64,000 bases of DNA from NCBI GenBank assembly GCA_015067145.1, contig SVNA01000005.1, forward strand, positions 23,174-87,173. Direction: 5' to 3'. Position 1 is the first letter of the stretch. Each line of letters starts with the position of its first letter. The notes beneath the pieces are model-generated. The model saw only the letters and a list, made by a program, of their open reading frames with translations. It made no database searches and was not told the DNA's origin. The DNA comes from Oscillospiraceae bacterium. Its GTDB lineage: Bacteria; Bacillota; Clostridia; Oscillospirales; Ruminococcaceae. Below, in pieces: positions 26,352 through 34,769 of this stretch. The position numbers and the translations under genes were made by a program.

Positions 26352-26988
26352 ACGCTACATGTCAGTTGTAATGTGCCTTGTGCTGATATTTTCCACAGGC
26401 AGCGTCTATGCAACCTGGAAATACACATCCAATTTTATAGAAGCAAAAGAACATCCTGTAAATGTTTCTTTAAATCTGTTTGAGTATCCGCCGGAAGAAA
26501 TTCTGCCTGGCGGTGATAATAATGATGAAGAAGTTATACTTGGTGAAAACCATTTTGCTGTTATTGACCTTATTCTCAATGAAAGCGACAAAGGCTATGG
26601 CCTTAATATAAAAGACAATGTGGTACTTCATAAATATCTTGAAATACAGCCGGTTGTTTTCAGCAACCAGAAGGTGAGCGGCGGTAACCTTAAATTCATT
26701 CTGGACCCACAAAACAATACCCACGGGCTGTACTACTGTCTTGAAAAGGTAAGTGATACTGAGTATTATGCCTACACATTTTCCACAGATGCCTTGTCAA
26801 CGGCATCCGGTACAAGCATCGAAATTGCAGCATACCGAACAACATTGCTTAAAACAGACAGATGGAACGCGACGGTATCATATCTGGGATATGCTTTGAC
26901 AAAAAGACTCACCGATTTCAGCTTTGATGTCAGCTCGGATCCTCAAAGCATTCCATACTCCATAGACCCTGACACATGGCACACATAA
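26344..26988 (+). CDS. Second secreted SipW-dependent-type protein
   Basis: A 214-aa secreted protein with a leader (MIRRYMSVVMCLVLIFSTGS, then VYATWKYTS) sharing the VYA-x-W-x-Y pattern with the protein of the first gene of the module. AGGAGG lies 7 nt before the ATG at 26344 inside the end of sipW; upstream in-frame ATGs are within sipW and are not used. The mature part looks beta-rich, with an acidic insertion (GGDNNDEEV) early on. In TasA operons a second SipW substrate (TapA) anchors the fibre; by analogy this may do the same, which is inference. Confidence 0.75.
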   Translation: MIRRYMSVVMCLVLIFSTGSVYATWKYTSNFIEAKEHPVNVSLNLFEYPPEEILPGGDNNDEEVILGENHFAVIDLILNESDKGYGLNIKDNVVLHKYLEIQPVVFSNQKVSGGNLKFILDPQNNTHGLYYCLEKVSDTEYYAYTFSTDALSTASGTSIEIAAYRTTLLKTDRWNATVSYLGYALTKRLTDFSFDVSSDPQSIPYSIDPDTWHT

Positions 26989-27004
26989 TTTTAAAACAAG
27001 CAAT

Positions 27005-27035
27005 AACGGCTCTGTCGGCATAAGACAGAGCCGTT
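27005..27035 (+). terminator. Stem-loop after the SipW module
   Basis: 12-bp perfect stem AACGGCTCTGTC/GACAGAGCCGTT with 7-nt loop. No T-run follows, so it may act as an RNA 3' end stabiliser or a weak terminator. Confidence 0.55.
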
Positions 27036-27124
27036 GTTATCAAACAATATATTATCTGCTGAAAACACATCAATAAGCGGCAAAAAATTTTTAATAAAAA
27101 TACAGCATATTTTTAAAAAAATGC

Positions 27125-27153
27125 TTGACAAAAGCCAAAGTCGATGTTAATAT
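27125..27153 (+). promoter_or_regulatory. tRNA-Arg promoter
   Basis: TTGACA (27125-27130) and TAATAT (27148-27153) with a 17-bp spacer, 13 nt before the tRNA 5' end. Confidence 0.7.
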
Positions 27154-27166
27154 AATATGGCAATAT

Positions 27167-27243
27167 GCGCTGGTAGCTCAGCTGGATAGAGTACTTGACT
27201 ACGAATCAAGGGGTCAGGGGTTCGAGTCCCTTCCAGCGCACCA
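27167..27243 (+). tRNA. tRNA-Arg (anticodon ACG)
   Basis: Full cloverleaf: acceptor GCGCTGG/CCAGCGC, D-arm, anticodon loop CTACGAA giving ACG (A34 normally edited to inosine), T-arm AGGGGTTCGAGTCCCT, discriminator A and an encoded CCA. It has its own promoter and a strong terminator (27247-27280). Its 3' end is duplicated 195 bp downstream. Confidence 0.97.
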
Positions 27244-27486
27244 TAGAACAGATAACTGCGGTTATCTGTTTTTTGTTTTTATAGACTAAATTGCGGGGGA
27301 CTCGAACCCGAGAGGGTTGCGGCGTAAAGAAAACAGTGTGGTACACTGTTTTCAGCCGCAAGAGCCGAGTGCACCAAGCGAGGCCAGGTAGTATGCAAGG
27401 CGAAGCCGCCGCAGACGGCGGGACCTTCCAGCACACCATGGAACAGATAACTTCGGTTATCTGTTTTTTGTTTTTATACGCTAAAT
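27229..27486 (+). repeat. Duplicated tRNA-Arg 3' end plus terminator (63-bp direct repeat)
   Basis: 27229-27291 (tRNA 3' acceptor, CCA and terminator) recurs at 27424-27486 with five mismatches. Between the copies (about 130 bp) are nested palindromes: TTGCGGC/GCCGCAA enclosing GAAAACAGTG/CACTGTTTTC, and GCCGCC/GGCGG arms. Near 27296 lies GGGACTCGAACCC, an inverted copy of the tRNA T-arm. Repeats of a tRNA 3' end usually mark integrase attachment sites, so this may be the scar of a lost element; tandem duplication is the alternative. There is no gene between the tRNA and 27514. Confidence 0.75.
27247..27280 (+). terminator. tRNA-Arg terminator
   Basis: 10-bp stem AACAGATAAC/GTTATCTGTT, TGCG loop, then a long T-rich run. 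A second copy lies at 27442-27475. Confidence 0.88.
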
Positions 27487-27513
27487 CACGGAAAGGACCC
27501 GAACCATTTTTTA

Positions 27514-28323
27514 TTATTCTTTTAAAATCCTGTCGATTTCGCTTTGGGCGGTGGCGGGGTCACAGAGCACCAGGCGATCGAACTGCACTTTGCTCTGCAG
27601 CAGAAAATTTACTATTCTACGCAGGCGGTCTGTATCCTGTGTGCTTATGTTGGTGGTAAGGCGGGATGAGGCATTTTTTATATCGCTGAGAGCATAATCG
27701 TGGATGTTCTGCATATTATTCTCTATAAGAGCCAGCCCGGCAAGGTTTAAAAATTCTATGCCAACAGGGTTGTCCAGCACAGAGGCTGACATATCAACTG
27801 CGTTTACGAGGGTGGTAGTGTCGATATATTCGCTGCTTTTAAGCAGATATCTGCTGACCGACTGTGGTATGCCGGCAAGATTTTCTGTGTGCAGTCCTGA
27901 AAAGGAAGAAATAATTTTATCAAGGGCAGTTTTGTCGCACATCAGATGATAGTCCACTGATATATCAAACTGACGGGATATATCCTGAACACATTGCATT
28001 ATCCCTGCGTAGTCCATGCTTTCGCCCATGGTGCGGCCGACCTGAGACAGAAAAAAAGAAGACGGAACCGACACCAGGCAAACCTTGTTCTGCAGGGCGT
28101 TCAGTTTTAGGATAAAGAAAAAGTCTGCACTTTCGGCATCCATAACAATCAGTGCTGTTTTGGTGTCGTTGTAGTCGGGTATGAGTATCGGCACACCCGT
28201 CTGCCCTTCTGCCGCCGGATACGGTGAGGAATATTCCACAATCCAGTACAGTGCGGTAAAACAGCACAGCATAACGGAAAAGCTGATAAAAAATGTAGCG
28301 AAAAAAACCTTTGTCTGTTTCAT
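27514..28323 (-). CDS. LCP (LytR-CpsA-Psr)-like membrane protein with degenerate active site
   Basis: A 269-aa protein: an N-terminal membrane segment (residues ~6-30) and an extracytoplasmic domain that follows the LCP pattern (ALIVMDAESADFFFILKLNA, then LQNKVCLVSVPSSFFLS, then DYAGIMQCVQDISRQFDISVDYHLMCD). LCP enzymes attach glycopolymers to peptidoglycan and need Asp/Arg residues; the usual S-I-P-R-D is here SVPSS and the first D/R cluster is not seen. It may be a divergent or inactive LCP homologue. Assignment rests on pattern only. Monocistronic between two tRNA genes. Confidence 0.6.
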   Translation of the reverse strand: MKQTKVFFATFFISFSVMLCCFTALYWIVEYSSPYPAAEGQTGVPILIPDYNDTKTALIVMDAESADFFFILKLNALQNKVCLVSVPSSFFLSQVGRTMGESMDYAGIMQCVQDISRQFDISVDYHLMCDKTALDKIISSFSGLHTENLAGIPQSVSRYLLKSSEYIDTTTLVNAVDMSASVLDNPVGIEFLNLAGLALIENNMQNIHDYALSDIKNASSRLTTNISTQDTDRLRRIVNFLLQSKVQFDRLVLCDPATAQSEIDRILKE

Positions 28324-28481
28324 AAAAACCTCCTGGAACTATGGGAAGATTATTGACAGAAAAACGAAAGATGAAACAGAAGGGGAAGCTGTATAGGCAT
28401 ATGTGATGTGAAAAGAGGCAGCAGTATAGTCCGGGATATTGAAAAAATATATGAAAAGGTGTAATATTGTTTTGTAAAAAT

Positions 28482-28556
28482 GCTGGCGTGGCTCAATGGT
28501 AGAGCAGCGGTATCGTAAACCGCTGGTTGACAGTTCGAATCTGTTCGTCAGCTCCA
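28482..28556 (+). tRNA. tRNA-Thr (anticodon CGT)
   Basis: Acceptor GCTGGCG/CGTCAGC (one G-U), D-arm GCTC/GAGC, anticodon stem GCGGT/ACCGC with loop ATCGTAA giving CGT, variable loop TGGTT, T-arm GACAG/CTGTT around TTCGAAT, discriminator T and encoded CCA. A terminator hairpin with TTTTTTG follows. Confidence 0.93.
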
Positions 28557-28558
28557 TA

Positions 28559-28595
28559 AAGTCTCTCTCTTACAGAGTGAGGCTTTTTTGTTTTT
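28559..28595 (+). terminator. tRNA-Thr terminator
   Basis: Stem AGTCTCTCTCT/AGAGTGAGGCT with one mismatch and a TAC loop region, followed by TTTTTTGTTTTTT. Confidence 0.8.
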
Positions 28596-28758
28596 TATGG
28601 AAATTTCTTATCCGAAACTGTTGAAAATTCCGTTGAAAACTTGTGAATAAGATGGGTTAGCCTTGGTTTTTATATTGCTTTTTTGAAATTTTAGTAAAGT
28701 TGCATAAACTTTGTGCCGAATTTTGTATTTTGTTTAAAAATTTTAGAACTACTTACAA

Positions 28759-28788
28759 TTGCAAAAGTGTTGCCGGATATAGTAAAAT
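28759..28788 (+). promoter_or_regulatory. Promoter of the purine operon
   Basis: TTGCAA (28759-28764) and TAAAAT (28783-28788), 18-bp spacer, placing transcription start near 28795, just before the riboswitch. Confidence 0.55.
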
Positions 28789-28827
28789 ACTAAGTATAAG
28801 GGCGTTTAAATATACTTAGGCCCTATA

Positions 28828-29026
28828 AAATCAATAAAAATCGATATATTTCGGGGGATATGGCCCCGACGTCTCTACCGGATAACCGTAAATATTCCGA
28901 CTATTGATTTAATCGTATCCCGGCATAGCCTGTTTCTGTTCTGAAAAAAGAAAGGAAGAGGTTGTGTTAGGTTTGGTTTTGTTCAAAACGCAGAGACGCC
29001 CTTATACAAGGTGTTTCTGCGTTTTT
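28828..29026 (+). promoter_or_regulatory. Purine (guanine-type) riboswitch with terminator
   Basis: Aptamer at 28828-28910: P1 AAATCAATA/TATTGATTT, P2 CGGGG/CCCCG capped by GATATGG, the J2/3 core TCTCTACC, P3 GGATA/TATTCC with the ACCGTAAA loop, and J3/1 GACTAT. The C in GAC is the specificity base of guanine/hypoxanthine riboswitches (adenine types have U). Then a 16-bp terminator stem (28985-29000 with 29010-29025) ending in T5. Purine binding should favour the terminator and shut off purE and the genes after it. Confidence 0.92.
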
Positions 29027-29087
29027 AAATTAGATTGTTTAAAAATAAATAAACTTAAATTTCTTCAAAAAAGAGAGGTACCCGATT

Positions 29088-29573
29088 ATGAAAAAAGTAG
29101 CTATTGTTATGGGCAGCGATTCCGACCTTGGTGTAATGGAAAAAGCAGCTAAAAAGCTGGAAAGCTTTGGCGTTGAATACGAAATGAGAATTATGTCCGC
29201 ACACAGAACACCTGCCGCAGCAAGCGAATTTTCCGCAAATGCAAAGGACAACGGTTTTGGCGTTATCATTGCAGCAGCAGGCAAGGCAGCACATCTTGGC
29301 GGCGTGCTTGCAGCACACACAACACTGCCTGTTATCGGTGTGCCAATCAAATCCTCTACACTTGACGGCCTTGATGCACTTCTCTCCACAGTTCAGATGC
29401 CAAGCGGTATCCCTGTTGCAACAGTTGCAATCGACGGTGCAGAAAACGCAGCAATCCTTGCTGTTCAGATGCTTGCACTTTCTGATGAAGGCCTTGCGGC
29501 AAAGGTGGCACAGATGAAAATCGACATGGAAAACGCAGTGCTTGAAAAAGACAGAAAACTCAACAGCAAATAA
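29088..29573 (+). CDS. purE: N5-carboxyaminoimidazole ribonucleotide mutase
   Basis: A 161-aa class I PurE that converts N5-CAIR to CAIR in purine synthesis. The N-terminal MGSDSDLGVMEKAA and the RIMSAHRTPAAASEF histidine loop are the signatures, with AAAGKAAHLGGVLAAHTTLPVIGVPI following. First gene under the riboswitch. No purK is found in the window; purC and purB are also absent and must be elsewhere. Confidence 0.96.
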   Translation: MKKVAIVMGSDSDLGVMEKAAKKLESFGVEYEMRIMSAHRTPAAASEFSANAKDNGFGVIIAAAGKAAHLGGVLAAHTTLPVIGVPIKSSTLDGLDALLSTVQMPSGIPVATVAIDGAENAAILAVQMLALSDEGLAAKVAQMKIDMENAVLEKDRKLNSK

Positions 29574-29632
29574 TCAGTCAGCAAATCAAAAATAAATATA
29601 ACTATACTTGTATTTTTACAGGAGATGATTTT

Positions 29633-31081
29633 ATGTCGATGTGCAGTTGTAAAATTGACAAAGAAATAAACGAAGAGTGCGGTGTTTTCGCCATAACAAG
29701 AACTGAAGACAGTTCCATTGATGTTGCAGGCGAAACATATTATGCACTTTATGCCCTTCAGCACCGCGGACAGGAAAGCTGCGGTATCACTGTTAACGAT
29801 GACGGTGTTCTTGCAACAATCAAAGGCGTGGGCCTTGTACCTGAGGTTCTCACACCTGAAAAGATGGCTCAGATGCCAAAGGGCAATATGGCAATCGGCC
29901 ATGTAAGATATGCACCAAAAAGCCAGATTGATGCGGTTAACGCACAGCCTATGGTTGTACGCCATGCAAAAGGTACACTGGCACTTGCTGCAAACTGTGC
30001 ACTTATAAATGCGGTTGAACTCCGCAGAGAAATGCAGCAGCAGGGTACATTCTTCCAGACAGCAAACGACGCCGAAACAATGGCATACCTTATCGCAAGA
30101 AAACGTCTTGAAACACACAGCATTGAAGAAGCACTGGCACTTGCCCTTGAAAAGCTTGAAGGGGCCTACAGTCTTGTTGTGATGTCACCTACAAAGGTTA
30201 TTGCAGCACGCGACCCTATGGGCTTTAAACCGCTGTGCATCGGCAAACACAAAGACGGATACATATTCGCCAGCGAAACCTGTGCACTCAACGCAGTAGG
30301 TGCAGAGTTTGTCCGCGATGTAAAGGCGGGCGAAATTGTTGAGATTGTAAACAACGAACTTAAGGTTTACCGCGAAGGCGTTGAGCCAAAAGGTCTCTGT
30401 GTGTTTGAATATGTTTACACAGCACGTCCGGACAGCGTTATCGAAGGCTGCAGCGTACACCGTGCAAGAAGAAGAGCAGGCGAGCTGCTTGCAAAGGCAC
30501 ATCCTGTGGAAGCTGATGTTGTTATCGGTGCACCGGACTCCGGTCTTGATGCAGCCCAGGGTTACTCTCAGGCAAGCGGAATCCCTTACGGTGTTGGTCT
30601 TCTCAAAAACCGCTACATCGGCAGAACATTTATCCAGCCGGTGCAGAGTCAGCGTGAAAACAGCGTTAAGATTAAACTTAACCCTATCAGCGAAACAATC
30701 ATGGGCAAACGTGTTGTTCTGGTGGATGACAGTGTTGTCCGCGGCACAACCAGTGAACGCGTGGTAAGACTGCTTAAAGAAGCAGGTGCAAAAGAGGTTC
30801 ATCTGCGTATTACAGCACCGCCTTTCAAATATCTGTGCTACTTCGGAACAGATATCGGCAAGCCTGAAGATTTGATGGCAAACAGAATGCCTATTGAAGA
30901 TATGGCGGCGGCAATGGGTGCAGACAGTCTTGGCTTCCTCTCTCTTGAAGATACCAAAAAGATGGCAAGCGGCATCTGCAAGGACTACTGCGTAGGCTGC
31001 TTCAGCGGTGAATATCCTGTGGATGTTTCCAAAGCAGGTCAGGTTGATAAATTCGACAAGAAAATCACAGAAATCAAATAA
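29633..31081 (+). CDS. purF: Amidophosphoribosyltransferase
   Basis: A 482-aa enzyme for the first committed purine step (PRPP + Gln to phosphoribosylamine). The N-terminal nucleophile Cys follows a 15-residue propeptide (...NEECGVFAI), as in B. subtilis. The PRPP loop is VVLVDDSVVRGTT. Cysteines matching the 4Fe-4S ligands of the B. subtilis type are visible (LCVFEYVYTARPDS, YLCYFGTDI and YCVGCFSGEYP), so an oxygen-sensitive cluster is expected. ATG at 29633 has AGGAG; an ATG two codons on is a possible alternative. Confidence 0.96.
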   Translation: MSMCSCKIDKEINEECGVFAITRTEDSSIDVAGETYYALYALQHRGQESCGITVNDDGVLATIKGVGLVPEVLTPEKMAQMPKGNMAIGHVRYAPKSQIDAVNAQPMVVRHAKGTLALAANCALINAVELRREMQQQGTFFQTANDAETMAYLIARKRLETHSIEEALALALEKLEGAYSLVVMSPTKVIAARDPMGFKPLCIGKHKDGYIFASETCALNAVGAEFVRDVKAGEIVEIVNNELKVYREGVEPKGLCVFEYVYTARPDSVIEGCSVHRARRRAGELLAKAHPVEADVVIGAPDSGLDAAQGYSQASGIPYGVGLLKNRYIGRTFIQPVQSQRENSVKIKLNPISETIMGKRVVLVDDSVVRGTTSERVVRLLKEAGAKEVHLRITAPPFKYLCYFGTDIGKPEDLMANRMPIEDMAAAMGADSLGFLSLEDTKKMASGICKDYCVGCFSGEYPVDVSKAGQVDKFDKKITEIK

Positions 31082-31125
31082 GTTTTTAATTTTCAGTTAT
31101 CATATATTTCAGCGAGGTAAAATTT

Positions 31126-32157
31126 ATGTCTAACTTTACAGAAAGCTATGCAGCTGCAGGCGTTGACGTAACAGCAGGTTACAGAGCTGTTGAGCTTATG
31201 AAGGACAGCGTTAAGAAAACACTTACAGATGCAGTTCTCAACGGCCTTGGCGGCTTTGGCGGCATGTACGAACTTCCGCAGGGCTATGAAAAACCTGTTC
31301 TTGTAAGCGGTACAGACGGCTGCGGCACAAAGGTTAAACTTGCTTTCCTTATGGACAAGCATGACACAATCGGCATCGACGCAGTTGCAATGTGTGTAAA
31401 CGACATCGTATGCTGCGGTGCAAAACCTTTGTTCTTCCTTGACTATATTGCAATCGGCAAAAACTATCCTGAAAAGGTTGCAACAATCGTAAGCGGTGTG
31501 GCTAAAGGCTGTCTTGACTCCGGCTGCAGCCTTATCGGTGGCGAAACAGCAGAACATCCTGGTCTTATGCCTGTTGACGAATACGATATCGGCGGTTTTG
31601 CAGTTGGTATTGTTGAAAAGGATAAAATCCTCAGCAACGACAATGTAAACACAGGCGACGTGCTTATCGCTATCCCATCCAGCGGTGTTCACTCCAACGG
31701 CTTCTCCCTTGTAAGAAAGGTTTTCAACGTTGAAAATGCAGACCTTACACAGTATGTTGAAAGCCTTGGCACAAGCCTTGGCGAGGCACTGCTCACACCT
31801 ACAAAACTCTATGTAAAACCTGCCCTTGCAGTATTGGAAGAAGTTAACGTAAAGAGCATCGCACATATCACAGGTGGCGGTTTCTTTGAAAACATTCCAA
31901 GAGCACTTCCTGAAGGCAAAACAGCAAAAATCAGATACGAAGATGTAAGAGTGCTGCCAATCTTTGACCTTATAAAAGAAACAGGCAACATCCCTACAGA
32001 CCATATGTTCTCCACATTCAACATGGGCGTTGGTATGGTTATGATTGTAAGCCCTGAAGAAGCAGACAAAACAATCGGAATCCTCAAGGCACAGGGTGAA
32101 GAAGCATACGTTCTCGGCAGCGTAGTGGACGGCGAAGAAGGAGTTATCTTATGTTAA
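31126..32157 (+). CDS. purM: Phosphoribosylformylglycinamidine cyclo-ligase (AIR synthetase)
   Basis: A 343-aa enzyme that closes the imidazole ring (FGAM + ATP to AIR). It has [13 protein letters not shown] near residue 60, [26 protein letters not shown], and [12 protein letters not shown], typical of the PurM/PurL superfamily, and [12 protein letters not shown] near the C-terminus. Length is normal. The last 7 nt overlap the start of purN. Confidence 0.97.
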   Translation: MSNFTESYAAAGVDVTAGYRAVELMKDSVKKTLTDAVLNGLGGFGGMYELPQGYEKPVLVSGTDGCGTKVKLAFLMDKHDTIGIDAVAMCVNDIVCCGAKPLFFLDYIAIGKNYPEKVATIVSGVAKGCLDSGCSLIGGETAEHPGLMPVDEYDIGGFAVGIVEKDKILSNDNVNTGDVLIAIPSSGVHSNGFSLVRKVFNVENADLTQYVESLGTSLGEALLTPTKLYVKPALAVLEEVNVKSIAHITGGGFFENIPRALPEGKTAKIRYEDVRVLPIFDLIKETGNIPTDHMFSTFNMGVGMVMIVSPEEADKTIGILKAQGEEAYVLGSVVDGEEGVILC

Positions 32158-32840
32158 GAGTAGCGGCTTTTGTTTCCGGCGGCGGCACAAACCTGCAGGC
32201 AATCATCGACGCACAGAACTCCGGCATTATCACAGATGCAAAGGTAGAGCTGGTTATCAGCAATGTTGCAGGTGCCTATGCCCTTGAAAGAGCGGAAAAA
32301 GCAGGTATTAAAACAGCAACTATCCGCAAAAAAGATTATGAAAACGCTGCACAGTGGGAAGATGCACTTGTAAAAGAGCTTAAAAAGAACTCCATCGACC
32401 TTATTGTGCTGGCAGGTTTTCTGTCCATCCTCAGCGAAAATTTTATAAAACAGTTCCCGAACAAAATCATCAACGTTCACCCATCACTTATCCCGTCCTT
32501 CTGCGGCGAAGGTATGTACGGTCTTAAGGTGCACGAAGCAGCACTGGCAAAAGGTGTCAGGGTTACAGGTGCAACAGTGCACTATGTAAACGAAGTTGTT
32601 GACGGCGGCGAGATTATCGCACAGAAAGCGGTGGAAGTTCTTCGCGGCGACACACCTGAAACACTGCAGAAGCGTGTTATGGAAAAGGCGGAATGGGTTA
32701 TCCTGCCAAGAGCAATCCAGACAATAGCAGAGGATGTGGCTCTGGGCAACATCATCGCAAACACACGCTGTATCAGCGAAGGTGAACTTAAAAACAAAGC
32801 AAGGGAAGTTGCGGGTGTAAAGATTATCACACACGCATAA
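32151..32840 (+). CDS. purN: Phosphoribosylglycinamide formyltransferase
   Basis: A 229-aa folate-dependent formyltransferase (GAR to FGAR), slightly longer than the usual ~190-210. The N-terminal [14 protein letters not shown] loop and [19 protein letters not shown] with VDGGEII carry the catalytic Asn-His-Asp set. Extra length is at the C-terminus ([20 protein letters not shown]). It overlaps purM by 7 nt, so the two are translationally coupled. Confidence 0.95.
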   Translation: MLRVAAFVSGGGTNLQAIIDAQNSGIITDAKVELVISNVAGAYALERAEKAGIKTATIRKKDYENAAQWEDALVKELKKNSIDLIVLAGFLSILSENFIKQFPNKIINVHPSLIPSFCGEGMYGLKVHEAALAKGVRVTGATVHYVNEVVDGGEIIAQKAVEVLRGDTPETLQKRVMEKAEWVILPRAIQTIAEDVALGNIIANTRCISEGELKNKAREVAGVKIITHA

Positions 32841-32880
32841 ACCATTGAACATTTATACATACAAAAAGGATTTGATTATT

Positions 32881-33573
32881 ATGAGAATAGCAGATTATCT
32901 TGCAAGCAAAGAATATCCTGGCAGAGGCATTATGGTTGGCAAAACAGCCACAGATATCGTTATGGCTTACTTTATCATGGGCCGCAGCGTAAACAGCCAG
33001 AACAGAATTTTTGAAGAAACAGAAGACGGCATCCGCACAAAAGCTTTTGACGAAAGCAAAATGGTGGACCCATCCCTTATTATCTATCATCCTGTAAGAC
33101 AGGTTGGCGATGTGACAGTTGTTACAAACGGCGACCAGACAGATACAATCCGTGACTTTATGGTTAAAGGCGACAGCTTTGAAAATGCTCTGCGTACAAG
33201 AGAATTTGAACCGGACGGTCCAAACTGGACACCAAGAATCTCCGCAGCAGTAAACGCTGACGGCAGCTTTAAAATGTCCATCCTCAAATCCGACAAAGGC
33301 AACGAAGCACAGTGCCTCAGATACTTCTACGAATACGCTGCACCAATCGAAGGCGAAGCACGTATTATCCATACATACAACGACAATGGCAACCCAATCC
33401 CATCCTTTGAAGGAGAGCCAAAAACAGTTGTTGGCATCGAAGGCACAATCGACGAAGTTACAGATATGCTCTGGAACAGCCTTAATGAAGGCAACAAAGT
33501 CAGCCTCTTTGTACGTTTTGTAAACAGAACAACAGGCGAAACAACAACAAAAATTGTCAATAAAAACGTTTAA
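32881..33573 (+). CDS. purO: IMP cyclohydrolase, PurO-type
   Basis: A 230-aa protein of the family that includes archaeal PurO, which closes the ring from FAICAR to IMP. It starts MRIADYLASKEYPGRGIMVG and contains GRSVNSQNRIFE, then PRISAAV and LRYFYEY. The start at 32881 has AAAGGA ~9 nt upstream; an in-frame ATG 36 nt earlier lacks one. It is followed at once by a stand-alone AICAR transformylase, so the two together replace bifunctional PurH. Assignment follows from context plus sequence pattern. Confidence 0.87.
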   Translation: MRIADYLASKEYPGRGIMVGKTATDIVMAYFIMGRSVNSQNRIFEETEDGIRTKAFDESKMVDPSLIIYHPVRQVGDVTVVTNGDQTDTIRDFMVKGDSFENALRTREFEPDGPNWTPRISAAVNADGSFKMSILKSDKGNEAQCLRYFYEYAAPIEGEARIIHTYNDNGNPIPSFEGEPKTVVGIEGTIDEVTDMLWNSLNEGNKVSLFVRFVNRTTGETTTKIVNKNV

Positions 33574-33596
33574 TATAAACTGTAAGGAGAAATAAA

Positions 33597-34769
33597 ATGA
33601 CAGAACTCGAACTCAAGTACGGCTGTAACCCTAACCAGAAACCATCCCGTATCTTTATGAAAGAGGGAGAACTTCCAATCGAAGTTCTCAACGGCCGCCC
33701 AGGCTACATCAACTTTATGGATGCTCTCAACGGCTGGCAGCTTGTAAAAGAGCTCAAAGCAGCAACAGGTCTTCCGGCTGCAACAAGCTTCAAACACGTT
33801 AGCCCAGCTGGTGCAGCTGTGGCAGAACCACTTACAGATACACTCAAAAAGATTTACTTTGTAGAAGGTCTTGAACTTTCTCCACTTGCCTGTGCTTATG
33901 CAAGAGCACGCGGTGCTGACAGAATGTCTTCCTTCGGTGACTTTATCGCTCTCAGCGACGTTTGCGATGCTGCAACAGCAAAAATCATCGCTAAAGAAGT
34001 TTCCGACGGAGTTATCGCTCCAGGTTACACAGACGAAGCTCTCGAAATTCTCAAAGGCAAACGCAAAGGTGCTTACAACGTAATCAAAATTGACGAAAAT
34101 TATGTTCCAGCACCTGTGGAAACAAAAGATATCTTCGGCATCACATTTGAACAGGGCAGAAACGAACTTAAAATCGACAAAGAATACTTTAACAACATCG
34201 TAACAGAAAACAAAGACCTTACAGATGCTGCAAAACGTGACCTTGCAATCGCAATGATTACACTCAAATACACACAGTCCAACTCTGTTTGCTATGTAAA
34301 GGACGGTCAGGCAATCGGTATCGGTGCAGGCCAGCAGTCCCGCGTACACTGCACACGTCTTGCAGGCCAGAAAGCAGACAACTGGTGGATGCGTCAGCAC
34401 GAAAAGGTTCTCGGTCTCAAATTTGTTGAAGGCCTCGGCCGTGCAAACCGTGACAACGCCATAGACGTTTACATCGGCGATGAATGCGACGACGTTCTCC
34501 GCGACGGCACATGGGAAACAATCTTTGCAGAAAAACCTGAAAAACTTACAGCAGAAGAAAAACGTGCATGGCTTGACCAGATGAGCGGTGTTGCACTTGG
34601 TTCCGACGCATTCTTCCCATTCGGCGACAACATCGAAAGAGCTAAAAAATCCGGTGTACAGTACATTGCTGAACCAGGCGGCTCCATCCGTGATGACCAG
34701 GTTATCGAAACCTGCAACAAATACAATATGGTGATGAGCTTTACAGGCATCAGATTGTTCCATCATTAA
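33597..34769 (+). CDS. purH: AICAR transformylase (PurH C-terminal domain as a separate protein)
   Basis: A 390-aa protein matching only the AICARFT part of PurH. The start LELKYGCNPNQKPSRI matches the domain's first conserved segment; SFKHVSPAGAAV carries the Lys-His catalytic pair, and IGAGQQSRVHCTRLAG with the SDAFFPFGDNIERA segment near the end are diagnostic. It lacks the ~190-residue IMP cyclohydrolase domain, which is supplied by the preceding gene. It formylates AICAR with 10-formyl-THF. A hairpin-rich spacer follows before purD. Confidence 0.93.
   Translation: MTELELKYGCNPNQKPSRIFMKEGELPIEVLNGRPGYINFMDALNGWQLVKELKAATGLPAATSFKHVSPAGAAVAEPLTDTLKKIYFVEGLELSPLACAYARARGADRMSSFGDFIALSDVCDAATAKIIAKEVSDGVIAPGYTDEALEILKGKRKGAYNVIKIDENYVPAPVETKDIFGITFEQGRNELKIDKEYFNNIVTENKDLTDAAKRDLAIAMITLKYTQSNSVCYVKDGQAIGIGAGQQSRVHCTRLAGQKADNWWMRQHEKVLGLKFVEGLGRANRDNAIDVYIGDECDDVLRDGTWETIFAEKPEKLTAEEKRAWLDQMSGVALGSDAFFPFGDNIERAKKSGVQYIAEPGGSIRDDQVIETCNKYNMVMSFTGIRLFHH

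Noticed and set aside
27206..27439. Open frames over the tRNA-Arg region, and another over tRNA-Thr (28339-28557), on the minus strand
   Set aside because: They are translations of the tRNA complements and flanks, a familiar source of false proteins.
28790..28824. A possible H-type pseudoknot just upstream of the purine aptamer (CTAAGTATA/TATACTTAG with AGGGC/GCCCT)
   Set aside because: The predicted transcription start (~28795) falls inside the first arm, so the full pseudoknot would not be in the RNA. An AGGGC/GCCCT hairpin at the 5' end remains possible.
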